Assembly: GCA_022559845.1 (NCBI GenBank)
Contig: CM040117.1
Coordinates: 148,742,732 to 148,806,731, forward strand
Direction: 5' to 3'
Length of the DNA stretch: 64,000 bases
Source of the DNA: Amorphophallus konjac
Lineage: Eukaryota; Streptophyta; Magnoliopsida; Alismatales; Araceae
How positions within the stretch are numbered: position 1 is the first letter of the stretch; every line of letters begins with the position of its first letter. The position numbers and the translations under genes were made by a program. Of the stretch, positions 46,740 through 58,070 are shown in pieces. The notes under the pieces were generated by a model. That model ran no database searches and had not been told where the DNA came from. It worked only from the letters and a program-made list of their open reading frames with translations.

Positions 46740-48529
46740 TAAAGATATGACGACATTACAAAATGTCGTCAAAATGAATCAATGACATTCTCAATGTCAT
46801 CATTTTAAAAATATAAATTCTAACTTCTTCAAACCTCTGGTTCTCGATGTACACACGTCAGAATCACGCGTTCTATATATCGAAATGACGGGCTCGAAAA
46901 ACTCTACCTAATCGGGTGTTCAAAATAATTTTTCATTGAGAGATGAGAGATCTTGATATAGGAGGCACGAAAAATGGTGCAACCACTCTCACTACCTCGG
47001 TCACCTCCCCAATAACACACTCATAAAATTTCATGGCCAAAGGACACTATGGCACCCCCAAACAAGCCATCAACGTAAAAATATATAACTATGGTACTAC
47101 AGTAACCATTGCAATTCGCCGTGTAACTATTAGAAATTTATATATTTAATAAAGTTAATCATTAACAGGTTAACACACCATATAATTACATGAAAATTTA
47201 TAGTAAATTTTGGGGATTTCAAAGATATATATTATCTAGAATTTTAATTATATGATTACATGATTATAAAATATTTAATCATGATTTACTTCTATTCACT
47301 TAATGATTTTCTACTTAGAGCATGCAGGAAGTCATGGCACCAAACGTATAAAAACATGCAGGATGATTAATCGGATTTGACTTGGGAGATTGCGTACGTT
47401 GAATTGATTGGAGGATAAAAAAAATGCTTGAACATGTGAAGACTTTGACGTGGACGATACTCTGTTTATGAACTTCGAAACAGAGGCTGGAAGGAAGAAG
47501 AAGATGGGCTTCTTCTCTCTGTACATGCAATCCACATGATGAAGGAGCGGAAGATGGGGACGGTAGCAGCGGCACTCCTTCGTTTGGGTAGAAGAGGAAG
47601 GTGCCAAGGCTTTCTTGCTGTTGGCAGGATTGCAGGAGGAAACAGAGGAAGAAGATGGCAGGGAAGATGCTAACAACAGCAGCTGCAATGCAGCAACTGC
47701 AACAGGAGGAAAAAGGAGGTCGACGCAGCGGCTTCACGTGCAAGAAATTGGTAGGAGGATAGCAGCTCTTCCAGTTCACGACGAGTAACTCCTTCGAGCG
47801 TGGTGGCTGCAATAGCTTTAACCTATTCGTGGGGGTGTTGGTTTTATAGAGTCGAGGGTATACCCATGAGAGTTAGGAGTCCTAAAAGGGTTGGTTACCT
47901 CACGTAGTACTTACCCTAAGTTTATCATTTCCCTCCATGCAAGTCTTTCCCAATCAACAGCCACCAATCCTACTAAATATGAAGTCCTAAAGCTAATTGG
48001 AGAGCTTGTTCGAACGAGTATGTGGGTTGGTTGTGAGAGACTCGCGTGGCTGGGTGTGGTTTATTTGGGCTACAGTGGGTTTGGGATTATTCTATGTGGG
48101 TGAAAGCATTTAGTTTATTCTGTGTGTTTAGCCTCATTAGTTTAATATCTCTTTTGGGTCAAGTCTTAGGCTTTTATTAGAGCATACGGGTTAGTTTGGG
48201 TTTACCATGGCCCAACCCTTTTATCATGTTTGGTTGGTTATTACGTGCATGTACATGCTCCATTAGATGCCCTTTTGTTCACGTTTAAGCCCTTGTACAT
48301 TATATATGTGTCTTATGCCATTTACTTTTTTTACAGTTCTGTGAGTTTAACTTTTGAATCTAGTATAAGGCCCATTATACATATATTATATATGTGTGTG
48401 TGTTTTGGCTCATTTAGCACCCACCTTGTTAAGGCACATTAGTTGGGGAGTATACTTGGGTTTTAATTTAAAGACTACCATATATATATTATTAAGGCCC
48501 ACACATAATGGGATAAACTTATATATATA

Positions 48530-48533
48530 TTTA

Positions 48534-48576
<43 letters not shown>
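48530..48576. repeat. TA dinucleotide tract
   Basis: A nearly pure TA repeat inside E. Confidence 0.95.
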
Positions 48577-48579
<3 letters not shown>

Positions 48580-49131
48580 AAGCCCAAAGTTCTTAAGCCC
48601 ATATATCTAGGTCCACTAATTAAAAACCCAATGTCTATACATGGATGAAGGTGTGTGGATGATGGGCAAAAGCCCATATACGTGGTTTACATCCGTAGGT
48701 TGCTTTTGGGTTAAGGCTTGGATTATATTAGTAAATGGTTAAATGGGTTTAGGCCCACTTATTATTTATGATGATTCGATTGGTAGAACTTTATTTATAT
48801 CTCTTGTTTCCTTTATTTATGTGTCTTCCTTATTAATTCCATTGTTGTTTCGGGTATCAGAGTCGGTTTTGGTCCTATGAAAACCTTTATATGTATATGT
48901 ACGTATTTATTCTTGAATTATAATTTTACTTTTAAACTAAAATAGACAAAGGTCATACTAGTATCTATTTCTCAATTTATTTACTTATACTTTTATTATC
49001 ATTTAAACTCATTAACTATTTTAGCTAATTATCACTTTTCCTTTATCAAAATTTTAATTCCCATGATTTTCTATATCTAATATTTATAGTTATTTCTATT
49101 TCTTTTATATTTAAATTTTCGGGGTGCTACA

Positions 49132-49931
49132 TCTTTCTCCAGTAGAACTGAAAGCCTATCATCCAAATCACTTGAATTAATCCATATGGACCTATTTGGA
49201 CCAACAAAAATTGCTAGCTTAAGTGGAAGGAGATATGGGTATGTTATAGTAGATGATTTCTCTAGGTTCACATGGGTGTTTCCTCTTGTGCATAAAAGTG
49301 ATGCTTTTGATGAGTTTTAGGCACTCTACATGAAGGTGAAGCAAGATGGTAAGTTTAAAACTTTCAATTTACTTTCAGATCATGGTGGTGAATTCGATAA
49401 TGCTAACTTTGATAATTTTTACAGAACTGAAGGAATAAATCATATGTTTTCATCACCAAGGACCCCTGAACAAAATGGGGTGGTTGAGAGATGAAACAAG
49501 ACGCTAATAGAAATGGCCAGGACCATGCTTGCTAAAAAGTAACTACCAAGGAGGTTTTGGGCAGAAGCAGTTAATACAACTTGTTATATTGTCAACTGCT
49601 CAATGGTAAGGCCATTCACTAAAATGACTCCTTATGAGCTGCTCAAAGGTAAGAAGCCATCTCTCTCTCACATGAAAGTATTTAGTTCAAAATGTTTTGT
49701 TCATAACAATGAGAAAAGAGATTTAGACAAGTTTGAGCCCAAGAGTGAAGAAGGGATATTTCTTGGATATTCTGATAGGTCCAGTGCTTATAGGGTCTAT
49801 AATCTCAAATTTTTAACTGTAGAAGAGTCACCCCATGTTACTTTTGATGAAACGCATAATGACAACTGTAACAGGAAAAGTGATGATGATGAGGAGTTCC
49901 TAAATTCCAAGAAGAAGGATGAGCTTCCATA
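49132..49931 (+). pseudogene. Copia A integrase core and C-terminus
   Basis: HMDLFGPTKIASLSGRRYGY gives the first catalytic Asp, LLSDHGGEFDNANF the second and SSPRTPEQNGVVER the Glu. The copia C-terminal region follows: TPYELLKGKKPSLSHMKVFS and GIFLGYSDRSSAYRVYN. Stops occur after VHKSDAFDEF, after VVER, after MLAKK and after KKDELP, each consistent with a former Gln or Arg. All three acidic residues survive. Confidence 0.9.
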
Positions 49932-51144
49932 AGAGGAGACAAAAGAAAATGATGATGTGACAGATCCAAGCAGTTCAAGGATCATGGCTGCAGGTGCATG
50001 TAACAATCCTACTGATATTAGAGTGCTTAAAGATCATCCACTAGAAAATATCATAGGCAATATACATGATCCAACTAGAACTAGGTCACATTTCAGAATT
50101 GTTGAATAATTAGATCATCTTGCTCTTGTCTCCCAAATTGAACCACAGAATGTTGAGGAAGCTGTAACTGATGAAAATTGGATAAATTCCATGTAAGATG
50201 AATTAAACCAATTTCAAAGAAATAATGTCTGGCATCTAGTTCCTAGACCCTCATCAAAAACTGTCATAGGTACTAAATGGGTTTTTAGGAACAAGCTTAA
50301 TGAAGATGGAACAATAATGAGGAACAAAGTCAGATTAGTGGCTCAGGGATATGTTCAAGAATTTGGAATTGACTTTGAAGAGTCTTTTGCCCCTATGGCC
50401 AGATTAGAAGCCATTAGGATATTACTTGCTTTTGCTTGTGCACATAAAATCAAATTGCAACAAATGGATGTAAAAAGTGCATTTCTAAATGGCTTAATAA
50501 AAGATGTGGTTTATGTTGAACAACCCCCTGGTTTTGAATGCTCTCATCATGAAGATTATGTGTTTAAGCTGAACAGGGCTCTCTATGGGTTGAAGCAAGC
50601 ACTTAGAGCTTGGTATGATAGGCTAAGCTCATTCCTCACTCAAAAAGGCTACATTAGAGGTAATGTAGACCAAACACTCTTCACAAAAACACAAGGTAAA
50701 GACATCTTGATAGTTTAAATTTATGTTGATGATATTGTGTTTGGTTCTACACAGCCCAAAATGTGTAAGGGGTTTGCTGATCTCATGACTAATGAGTTTG
50801 AGATGAGCCTAATGGGTGAGCTTCAATTTTTTCTTGGCTTGCAGATCTATCAAAGTGATGAAGGATGCTTCATAAACCAAGCCAAATATGTGAAGGAGTT
50901 GCTGAAAAGATTTGATATGATAAACTACAAAACAATTGCAACTCCCATAGGAACCACTATAACACTGGATGAAGATGAAAAAGGAAAATTGGTGGATGCA
51001 AAGAAGTATAGAGGTATGATTGGTTCATTACTCTACTTGACTGCATCTAGACCGGACATCCAGTTTAGTGTTTGCCTTTGTGCAAGATTTCAAGCTAGTC
51101 CTAGAGAATCTCACTTGACTGCATGCTGTCAAGAGTATCTTTAG
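49932..51144 (+). pseudogene. Copia A reverse transcriptase
   Basis: Domain entry at ENWINSM, then [44 protein letters not shown] (first catalytic Asp), [13 protein letters not shown] and IYVDDIVFGST (YVDD). It ends with GMIGSLLYLTASRPDIQF. Stops precede LDHLAL, DELNQF and IYVDD (50716-50718). The frame is lost near 51120, within HLTA before the RNase H region. Confidence 0.92.
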
Positions 51145-51682
51145 ATACCTTGCTAGCACTCAAGAGTTGGGATTATGGTATCCAATATCTTGTGAATTTT
51201 CTCTCATTGCCTATTCAGATGCTGACTATGCATGATGCAAATTGGATCGCAAGAGCACTAGTGTCTATTGCCAATTTTTGGGTGGATGTTTAGTCTCTTG
51301 GGCCTCCAAGAAATAACACTCAGTGGCACTCTCTACTGCAGAGGCAGAATATGTTACTGCGGGGAGTTGTGGCACCCAAGTGTTGTGGATCAAACATCAA
51401 CTCTAAGACTACTTAGTGGATCTTGGATGTGTCCCTATTATATGTGATAACACCAGTGCTATAAATCTTGTCAAAAATCTAGTCCTGCACTCTAGGACCA
51501 AGCACATAGATATAAGACATCACTTTATAAGAGATGAAGTTTTCAAGAAAAGCTTTGAACTACATTTTGTCCAATCAGAAAATCAGGTTGCAGATATCTT
51601 TACCATGCCATTATGCACAGACATGTTTTCAACTCTAAGAAGGGAATTAGGTCTATGTAGACCTCAATCAAATCAGGTTTGA
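51145..51682 (+). pseudogene. Copia A RNase H
   Basis: Reading resumes with AYSDADYA, ALSTAEAEYV and IICDNTSAINLVKN, then HSRTKHIDIRHHFIRDEVF, ending VADIFTMPLC. The Asp, Glu, Asp catalytic set is visible. Stops interrupt the first half. The HSRTKHIDIRHHFIRD stretch is typical of Ty1/copia. Confidence 0.88.
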
Positions 51683-53595
51683 ATTGGTTGTTTAATTCTC
51701 TAACTGTGTTCCCAGTATAATGACTAAAAGTACATGTTTTCTGAAATAATCTACTGAAATGATGATATCTTGATGACAAATAACTTCTAGGGCAATTTTG
51801 ATTGTTTTCTGGACTGCTATATTACAAAAAATCACATGCATATCTGAATTTAACTTGCTTATATCAGTGTGCATTCTCATGAATAATCTGAGTGATCATT
51901 GTTCATATTGCATTTTACTGTAACTAGTCAACTGCATGGTCATAAAGCATTTCATTGGTGATTGGTTCCTTGTCTAGTCTTTGTTTGACCATGGTATATA
52001 AAATACTGAGTTGTGGAAAGGCAGGTTATGCTTGACTGAAAGCACTCACTATGCGTGAGGTGGTCTTAGGACCTCTGTTCTCCGCCAGGTACCAAGGGTC
52101 ATGGTATCATGTAGAACAGTCTAGACATTCATGTGCAAAATTCATTTAACTCACTGCATATATGCTACATTCAGAGTTAATCATATATAGCATGCAAATA
52201 GTAGGAGTAAATCCAAATCTTTCTCAGTCCATTGCATATCATTCCTCCAAAAAGATTTTTTCATGCATACTGTAAGGGGGAGCATATGTCAAACCTGAAA
52301 TTGCACATGTGTTTCAAAAATTTCATATTTCGGTCAACCGAAAATTCTCTGCATGTTGCCTACTCTTCATCATATCAACTCTTATGCTTTTGCTCAATTG
52401 AACATACTGCAAATTATCACATCATTGAACTGCATTTGAGTCAGAATATTGCCTATCTACTCATTTATTCATTACAATTGAGCAAATCATTTATAGGAAT
52501 CTTCTGACAAGTAGGCTCTTTGATTGAACTTGAATAATTCTACTGGTTTAAGTTAAATACATTTCTAGAGTTTGGGAGATAACTCCTTAAATCGACATAT
52601 ATTCAGGTTTAATAGACCTCAACCTCTTTCTACAAAATGTTGTGTCCCTGTACAATCTCACATAATCTGAAAATTTAAGGTCACTAGCAACCTTGGTTGA
52701 GCAACCTTGATTAAGTATTGTCCTTAAACATAGCATAGTCTGAAATTTTCTAAAGGATAGCAAATGTCAAAAATTTTATCAATGCTCATGGCAGAGCAAT
52801 GGTTATATGCACTGAGAAACTGGGTCCTTCATCAAAGAAATGAGGACCAACCTATGTCATGAAGTGCTATTGCTATCTCTGTTCAAAATGAGACAGAATA
52901 AGTTAGTCTCACTGAGTAACTAGGGGTGCTGACATCTAATCAACGTCCATTCTTATGCAAAAAGGTGTGAACTAAACTTACCTGTTCAAACAAAAATATG
53001 ATGAGCCAAGAACAAAAGTGTGAACATGACCATAGGTCAGACATAATGCCGAAATCCTGAAGTAAGCTCAGATATGTTCATCTTGTTTATATTCAATACT
53101 TATCAGTGGTAACTCCTATAGGAGTCACTGATCTTAATTAAGTATGATAAAAGGAGCTAAACTTGGATATGGTCTTGTAGACCTGGTATATTTCTATTAC
53201 ATCTGAATGCAAAATGATTCAAACTCAACTTTTATTACCCTTAAACCATGCAGATAATAAAGATCAATCATGGGAGTTATTATTACAGAAGAATCTGAAA
53301 ACTACAAGCTTGTTTAATGAATAATGTTTTAGATTGACTTTTTTGATAATCTTTCTATGACACCCATTCACTTGCCCTCAACCTTTAAGCTCCCATTATT
53401 TTTTGATGTTGTCAAAGGGGGAGAGTAATGTTCATTGGCTCTGTCTGATCTCAAACTTTTCATGCCAAGAAATGACTCATGCTCATGTGTTCTTATGTGT
53501 TCTCATGATTCTTTGACACATGAGTTTTTCATGTCTCTGAATGCGATTTCTTTTAATTAATCATGATCATCATAACTCATAGTGTTTCCATCATA
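51683..53595 (+). other. Copia A 3' non-coding region
   Basis: About 1.9 kb without an envelope-like or other ORF. It has the block shared with C (52052-52095), PPT-like AAGGGGGAG near 52274 and GTCAAAGGGGGAGAG at 53411-53425, and CACTGAGTAACTAGGGG near 52911 resembling the C triple repeat. Confidence 0.7.
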
Positions 53596-53610
53596 AAAAG
53601 GGGGGAGAAT
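53596..53610 (+). promoter_or_regulatory. Copia A polypurine tract
   Basis: AAAAAGGGGGGAGAA immediately precedes the 3' LTR start TGTTGTGCCCC. Confidence 0.88.
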
Positions 53611-54724
53611 GTTGTGCCCCTGTGCTTTAAATATATTTTAATGATGCTTAAACTATGAGTCATACATATTGTTGATCATACTGTTGAAAGTGGCATTTCA
53701 AATGTGTTGTTGATTCATGAATTTCACATGTCATTGAACCTCAAGTTTCATACGTTTTTTGCTCCTTGAGTTTTATACGTCTTGATTTTTGAGTTTCATA
53801 TTGTGTTTTTGATAACCATAATCCATGAAGATCCATGAGTTCAATATGCCTTAAAAAGTCAACGCAGGTCAATGCAAGTCAACACAGGTCAACGCCACTG
53901 ATCAGAAGTGAGTCAGCTCTTTGACAGATAAGGTCAATGCACATCTCAGATTCTAAGGCACACAGGTCGATGCACCTTAGTTAGTTCAGGAAACAAGTTG
54001 GTGCAACATTTGCCTTCAACGTAGCAAAGGTCGGTGCACATGTTACTGTTCACAAGACCAAGGTCGACACACATCTTGCTAGGTTGAAGACCAAGGTCTG
54101 AGCATGTCACTGTTCACTAGACCAAGGTCGGTGCAGGTTTTGCTTCAGTACACAAAGTCTGAGCACATGTTGTTTCCAAGGTCGGTGCATGTCTGTCTTT
54201 GATGCAGCCAAGGTCGGTGCATATGCTGAAGACGTGCAACCAAGGTCGGTGCACATGCTGAAGAGGTGCAACCCAGGTCGGTGCACATGCTGAAGAGGTG
54301 CAACCAAGGTCGGTGCACATGCTGAAAAGATGCAACCTAGGTCGGTGCATATGCTGAAGACGTGCAACCAAGGTTAGTGCACATGCCCAACCAAGGTCGG
54401 TGCACATGCTGAAAATGTGCAATCCAGGTCTGTGCATATGCTGAGAACATGTGAGTCCCAGGGTCTGTGCATGTTTGCCCAAGAGCACATATCAAGTCTG
54501 AGCACATTTTTAACAAAGTCTGAGCACATGAAGCTCCAAGGTCGGTGCATGTCTGCCTTTGCTGCATCAAGGTCTGAGCTATGCTTGCCTTCAACATGTG
54601 AAGCACAAATGAAGGTCGGTGTATACATCCCTTTAACACTACAAGGTCTGTGCAATGTCTGCCTTTATCTCTACAAGGTCTGAGCATACTCTTGTGTATG
54701 GCCGGTGCACTCAGAACAGGCATT
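53611..54724 (+). repeat. Copia A 3' LTR, truncated
   Basis: Matches 16186-17295 including the 32-bp array, then switches at 54725-54729 (TCATC) to the minus-strand gag relic. About 1.5 kb of the LTR is missing here. Confidence 0.9.
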
Positions 54725-55110
54725 TCATCTACATCTTGCATTTCTTTTTCTGGCTCACTGCCACGGCTCAAGGAGCTCAAAATGCCCTTTAGAGCATGTG
54801 TTGTTTTAACTGATATACCGAGGCCATGTTTGTCGCCGTCTTAAAGATGGGCATTTGGTGAGGGCATGGTGGGTCCACCCTGTATTCACCTATTTGTAAT
54901 TCCCCCTTTTGGATCAGGCCTTCGATGATATCTTTGAACACATAGCAATCCTCAATGGAATGACCCCTCCTTTGGTGATAAGGGCAGAATTGCGGATCAT
55001 CTTTTCATCTGGCATCATTTGGTCTTTTGGGCTCCAGAAGGATGACCTTGTCATATGAGCGGGCCCACTCAAACAGAATTTGAGTTTTGTCCTTCAGAAA
55101 GGAATATGGT
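54725..55110 (-). pseudogene. Second copy of the Tat-type gag relic
   Basis: Closely matches 15800-16185, including the knuckle region and the LTR-abutting CCTTCAGAAAGGAATATGGT. As in the first copy, it is followed by an A-type LTR start. It is a duplication of the left flank of Copia A. Confidence 0.88.
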
Positions 55111-56867
55111 TGTTGTGCCCCTGTGCTTTAAATATGTTTTAATGATGCTTAAACTATGAGTCATAGATATTGTTGATCATACTGTTAAAAATGGCATTTC
55201 TAATGTGTTGTTGATTCATGAATTTCACATTTCATTGAACCTTAAGTTTCATTCGTTTTTTGCTCCTTGAGTTTTATATGTCTTGATTCTTGAGTTTCAT
55301 ATTGTGTTTTTGATAACCATAATCAATGAAGATCCAGGAGTTCAATATGCCTTGAAAAGTAAACGTAGGTTAACACATGTCAATGCAGGTCAACGCCACT
55401 GATCAGAAGTGAGTCAGCTCTTTGACAGATAAGGTCAATGCACATCTCAGATTCTGAGGCATAAAGGTCGATGCACCTTAGTTAGTTCAGGAAACAAGTC
55501 GGTGCAACATGTGCCTTCAACGTAGCAAAGGTTGGTGCACATGTTACTGTTCACAAGACCAAGGTCGACGCACATCTCTCTAACTTGAAGACCAAGGTCT
55601 GAGCATGTCACTGTTCACTAGACCAAGGTCAGTGCAGGTTTTGCTTCAGTACACAAAGTCTGAGCACATGTGATTTCCAAGGTCAGTGCATGTCTATCTT
55701 TGATGCAACCAAGGTCGGTGCATATGCTGAAGACGTGCAACCAAGGTTGGTGCACATGCTGAAGACGTGCAACCAAGGTCTGTGCATGTTCGCCCAAGAG
55801 CACATATCAAGTCTGAGCACATTTTTAACAAAGTCTGAGCACATGAAGGTCCACGATCAGTGCATGCCTGCCTTTGCTGCATCAAGGTCTGAGCTATGCT
55901 TGCCTTCAACATGTGAAGCACAAATGAAGGTCGGTGCATATTTCTCTTTAACACTACAAGGTCTGTGCAATGTCTGCCTTTATCCCTACAAGGTCTGAGC
56001 ATGCTCTTGTGTAAGGCTGGTGCACTCTGAACAGGTATTTCATCAAGCAGGTCTGGCGATCCAAATCTCAGTATCAGTTAAACTTAAAGTCTGACTCTTT
56101 TGGACTTCTATCTCCAGCAAAAGAATGGCACATGATCCAAGATGAAGTGGCACGGTCTTCCAGAATGTTCAAGAGAAGAACCTTAAGTGCTAGGTGGACC
56201 AATCAAAGCTAATTTGGTCTTGCCTCCTCTAATCTTTACAGAGGCCCTGTCATACTTAAAGGGTGTCTGCTCCCTTGAATGTATAAGTTCTGAAGATCAA
56301 ATTGGCAGAAGAGATTCCCACTTTCCAGGTGGACCAATGGCAAATCATCTAAATTGACCTCCATCCGAAAAGAGATCAAACCTTGAGAAGATAGTCTTAT
56401 ACCTGACAAGGATTTACTGGCTAGCTTATGGAAACTACAGTGTACCTCATAATGCAGTCTGGGTAGCCAATGGGAACTCTCTGAACCTTATCACTTCTGG
56501 GCCAATCAGAAGTCATTCCGTTCTATCATCAAGACCCCTTTTATGAGGATGGAAGGTGCAAATTACTTCTTACCATTTCAGGGGCTTCCAACCTCGTACA
56601 AAGCATGCAAAGCGAAAAGAATGTCTACCGCAAAAGCAAATCAACTGGGAGACATACTCTGTAAAAGTTGATTGCATAGCAAGTCCAAGGAAAAGGTGGA
56701 CTCTTTCAAAGATGGAAAGAAGAGCATAGAAGAAGAAAGGGCATCGAGTGCACAATGAAATGAAGATAAGGCTGAGCTTAAAAAGGAAGAGAAATACCGA
56801 GCAGACAGAGAGAGTAGCATACAGCTGCAGGAGAAAAGAGAAGTGTAGCGAGGGAGCTCGTGGAAGC
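55111..56867 (+). repeat. Third Copia A LTR copy, truncated
   Basis: It starts TGTTGTGCCCC after the duplicated gag relic and follows the 5' LTR without the LINE, so it shows the empty LINE target at 56760-56776. It is cut at 56868 by the LTR of element F. The 32-bp array is contracted to about four units. Confidence 0.88.
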
Positions 56868-57289
56868 TGTAGACGGCAGGAGTCGTCGTCCACCCTCGAG
56901 GGAAAGAAAAATAATGATGCAAAGTAATGATGAAAAGGTGATCGCCAGAGAGGTGTAAACGGCGTGAGTCGTCGTCCACCCTCGTCTGTCTTAGGAGATG
57001 GAGATAACGAGATCAACTCAAGGAGAGAGAATAAAAATAGGGATGCGGAACGGACTCCGGTATGTGGCGGAGATAGGGGTCGGAAGACCCTCTCGCGCAA
57101 ACTAACCTCTTCCCGGTAAGCGTGACTTACCGTTCCACGAGCAGTTTTTCATATACCGGGAAGTCCGAGAATCTATGTAACAGAAATGGAGAGACACGTA
57201 AACTCAGAAATTGTAACGGTATATCATTCTCAAGATAATTATAAGGACAATACGAAAAAAGACGTACCACCACAGGACATTGGTCTTTG

Positions 57290-58070
57290 TGGGGTTCTAA
57301 TAGTAATATAATAATATCAGCAATAACAAATATATATGTACATATAGAAACCACCGCGAGACATTGGCCTTACGGGATTTTACTACAAAATAAATAATAA
57401 ATATTATATATACATACCACCGCTAGACATTGGCCTTTGCGGGGTTTTTGCAGCGATATAAATAATAAGTATAACTATATACAAAAGACCACCGCGAGGT
57501 ATTACCCTCCGCGGGGCTTTTACTTATAATAACTATATACATATATAACGAGAAAAGAAAAAGGGATCAAATAAACCGCCGCGAGATGTTACTCTCCGCG
57601 GGGTTTTAAAGCGATGATAGGGGGATGCTAAAATCAAATGGTTAGGGGTTAGGAGGTTAGCGTGCAGAAATTAAATTACTGGAATGAAGATGGTCGCGGG
57701 AGATGACCCACCGCACCAGTTAGATAAGACCACCACGAGGAACGGGTTCCTTGATCGGGGTCAGATCAAAGGAATGCAGAAAATTAAACCACCGCGAGGA
57801 ACGAATTCCTTGATCGGGGTTGGAATGAATGTACATGAAATTAAACCACCGTGAGGAACGAGTTCCTTGATCGGGGTTAGAATAAATAAAAAGGGGATTA
57901 AATAAACCGCCGCGAGATGTCACTCTCCGCGGGGTTTTGAAGCGATGATAGGGGAGGGTTAGATTGCAGAAATTAAATTACTGAAATAAAACGGTCGCGG
58001 GAGATGGCCCACCGCACCAGTTAGATGAGACCACCGTGAGGAACTGGTTCCGTCAACGGGGTTTGGACAG
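57290..58070. repeat. Minisatellite with GC-rich inverted-repeat units
   Basis: About nine degenerate units start CCACCGCGAG or CCGCCGCGAG and end CTCCGCGGGGTTTT or CCTTGATCGGGGTT. Unit centres pair (CCGCG with CGCGG). Spacing is irregular, roughly 50 to 110 bp. Confidence 0.8.

Larger units (their letters stand above)
44700..49131. mobile_element. E: solo-LTR-like insert in Copia A integrase
   Basis: A 4.4-kb non-coding insert runs from TGTCACGCCCC to GGGGTGCTACA. TCTT flanks both sides; ATCTTT does if the outer bases are counted as duplicated. Removing it restores the integrase frame (KS joined to FSSS). No gag or pol is seen, so a long solo LTR is the best reading. It has a 74-bp tandem duplication and two long dinucleotide tracts. 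A PBS-like GGTATCAGAG at 48856 may mean a deleted element rather than a pure LTR. Strand undetermined. Confidence 0.7.
16186..54724 (+). mobile_element. Copia A: Sirevirus-like Ty1/copia element, multiply interrupted
   Basis: Ty1/copia order is clear on the plus strand: 5' LTR 16186-20323, PBS, gag 20347-21780 and 43499-44126, protease, integrase 44555-44699 and 49132-49931, RT, RNase H to 51682, long 3' non-coding region, PPT, 3' LTR from 53611. The coiled-coil gag, long 3' non-coding region, several PPT-like AAAGGGGGAG motifs and the HSRTKHIDIRHHFIRD RNase H signature fit Sireviruses. Insertions D (with B and C inside) and E, plus a LINE in the LTR, account for about 27 kb. The 3' LTR is cut at about 54725. 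Numerous stops show an old copy. Confidence 0.9.

Noticed and set aside
47315..47812. 165-codon minus-strand ORF in insert E
   Set aside because: No recognisable domain, Ser/Cys-rich with atypical composition, inside a non-coding solo-LTR-like insert.
44700..49131. DNA transposon for insert E
   Set aside because: No terminal inverted repeats of useful length or transposase; TG...CA ends and a short TSD fit an LTR better.
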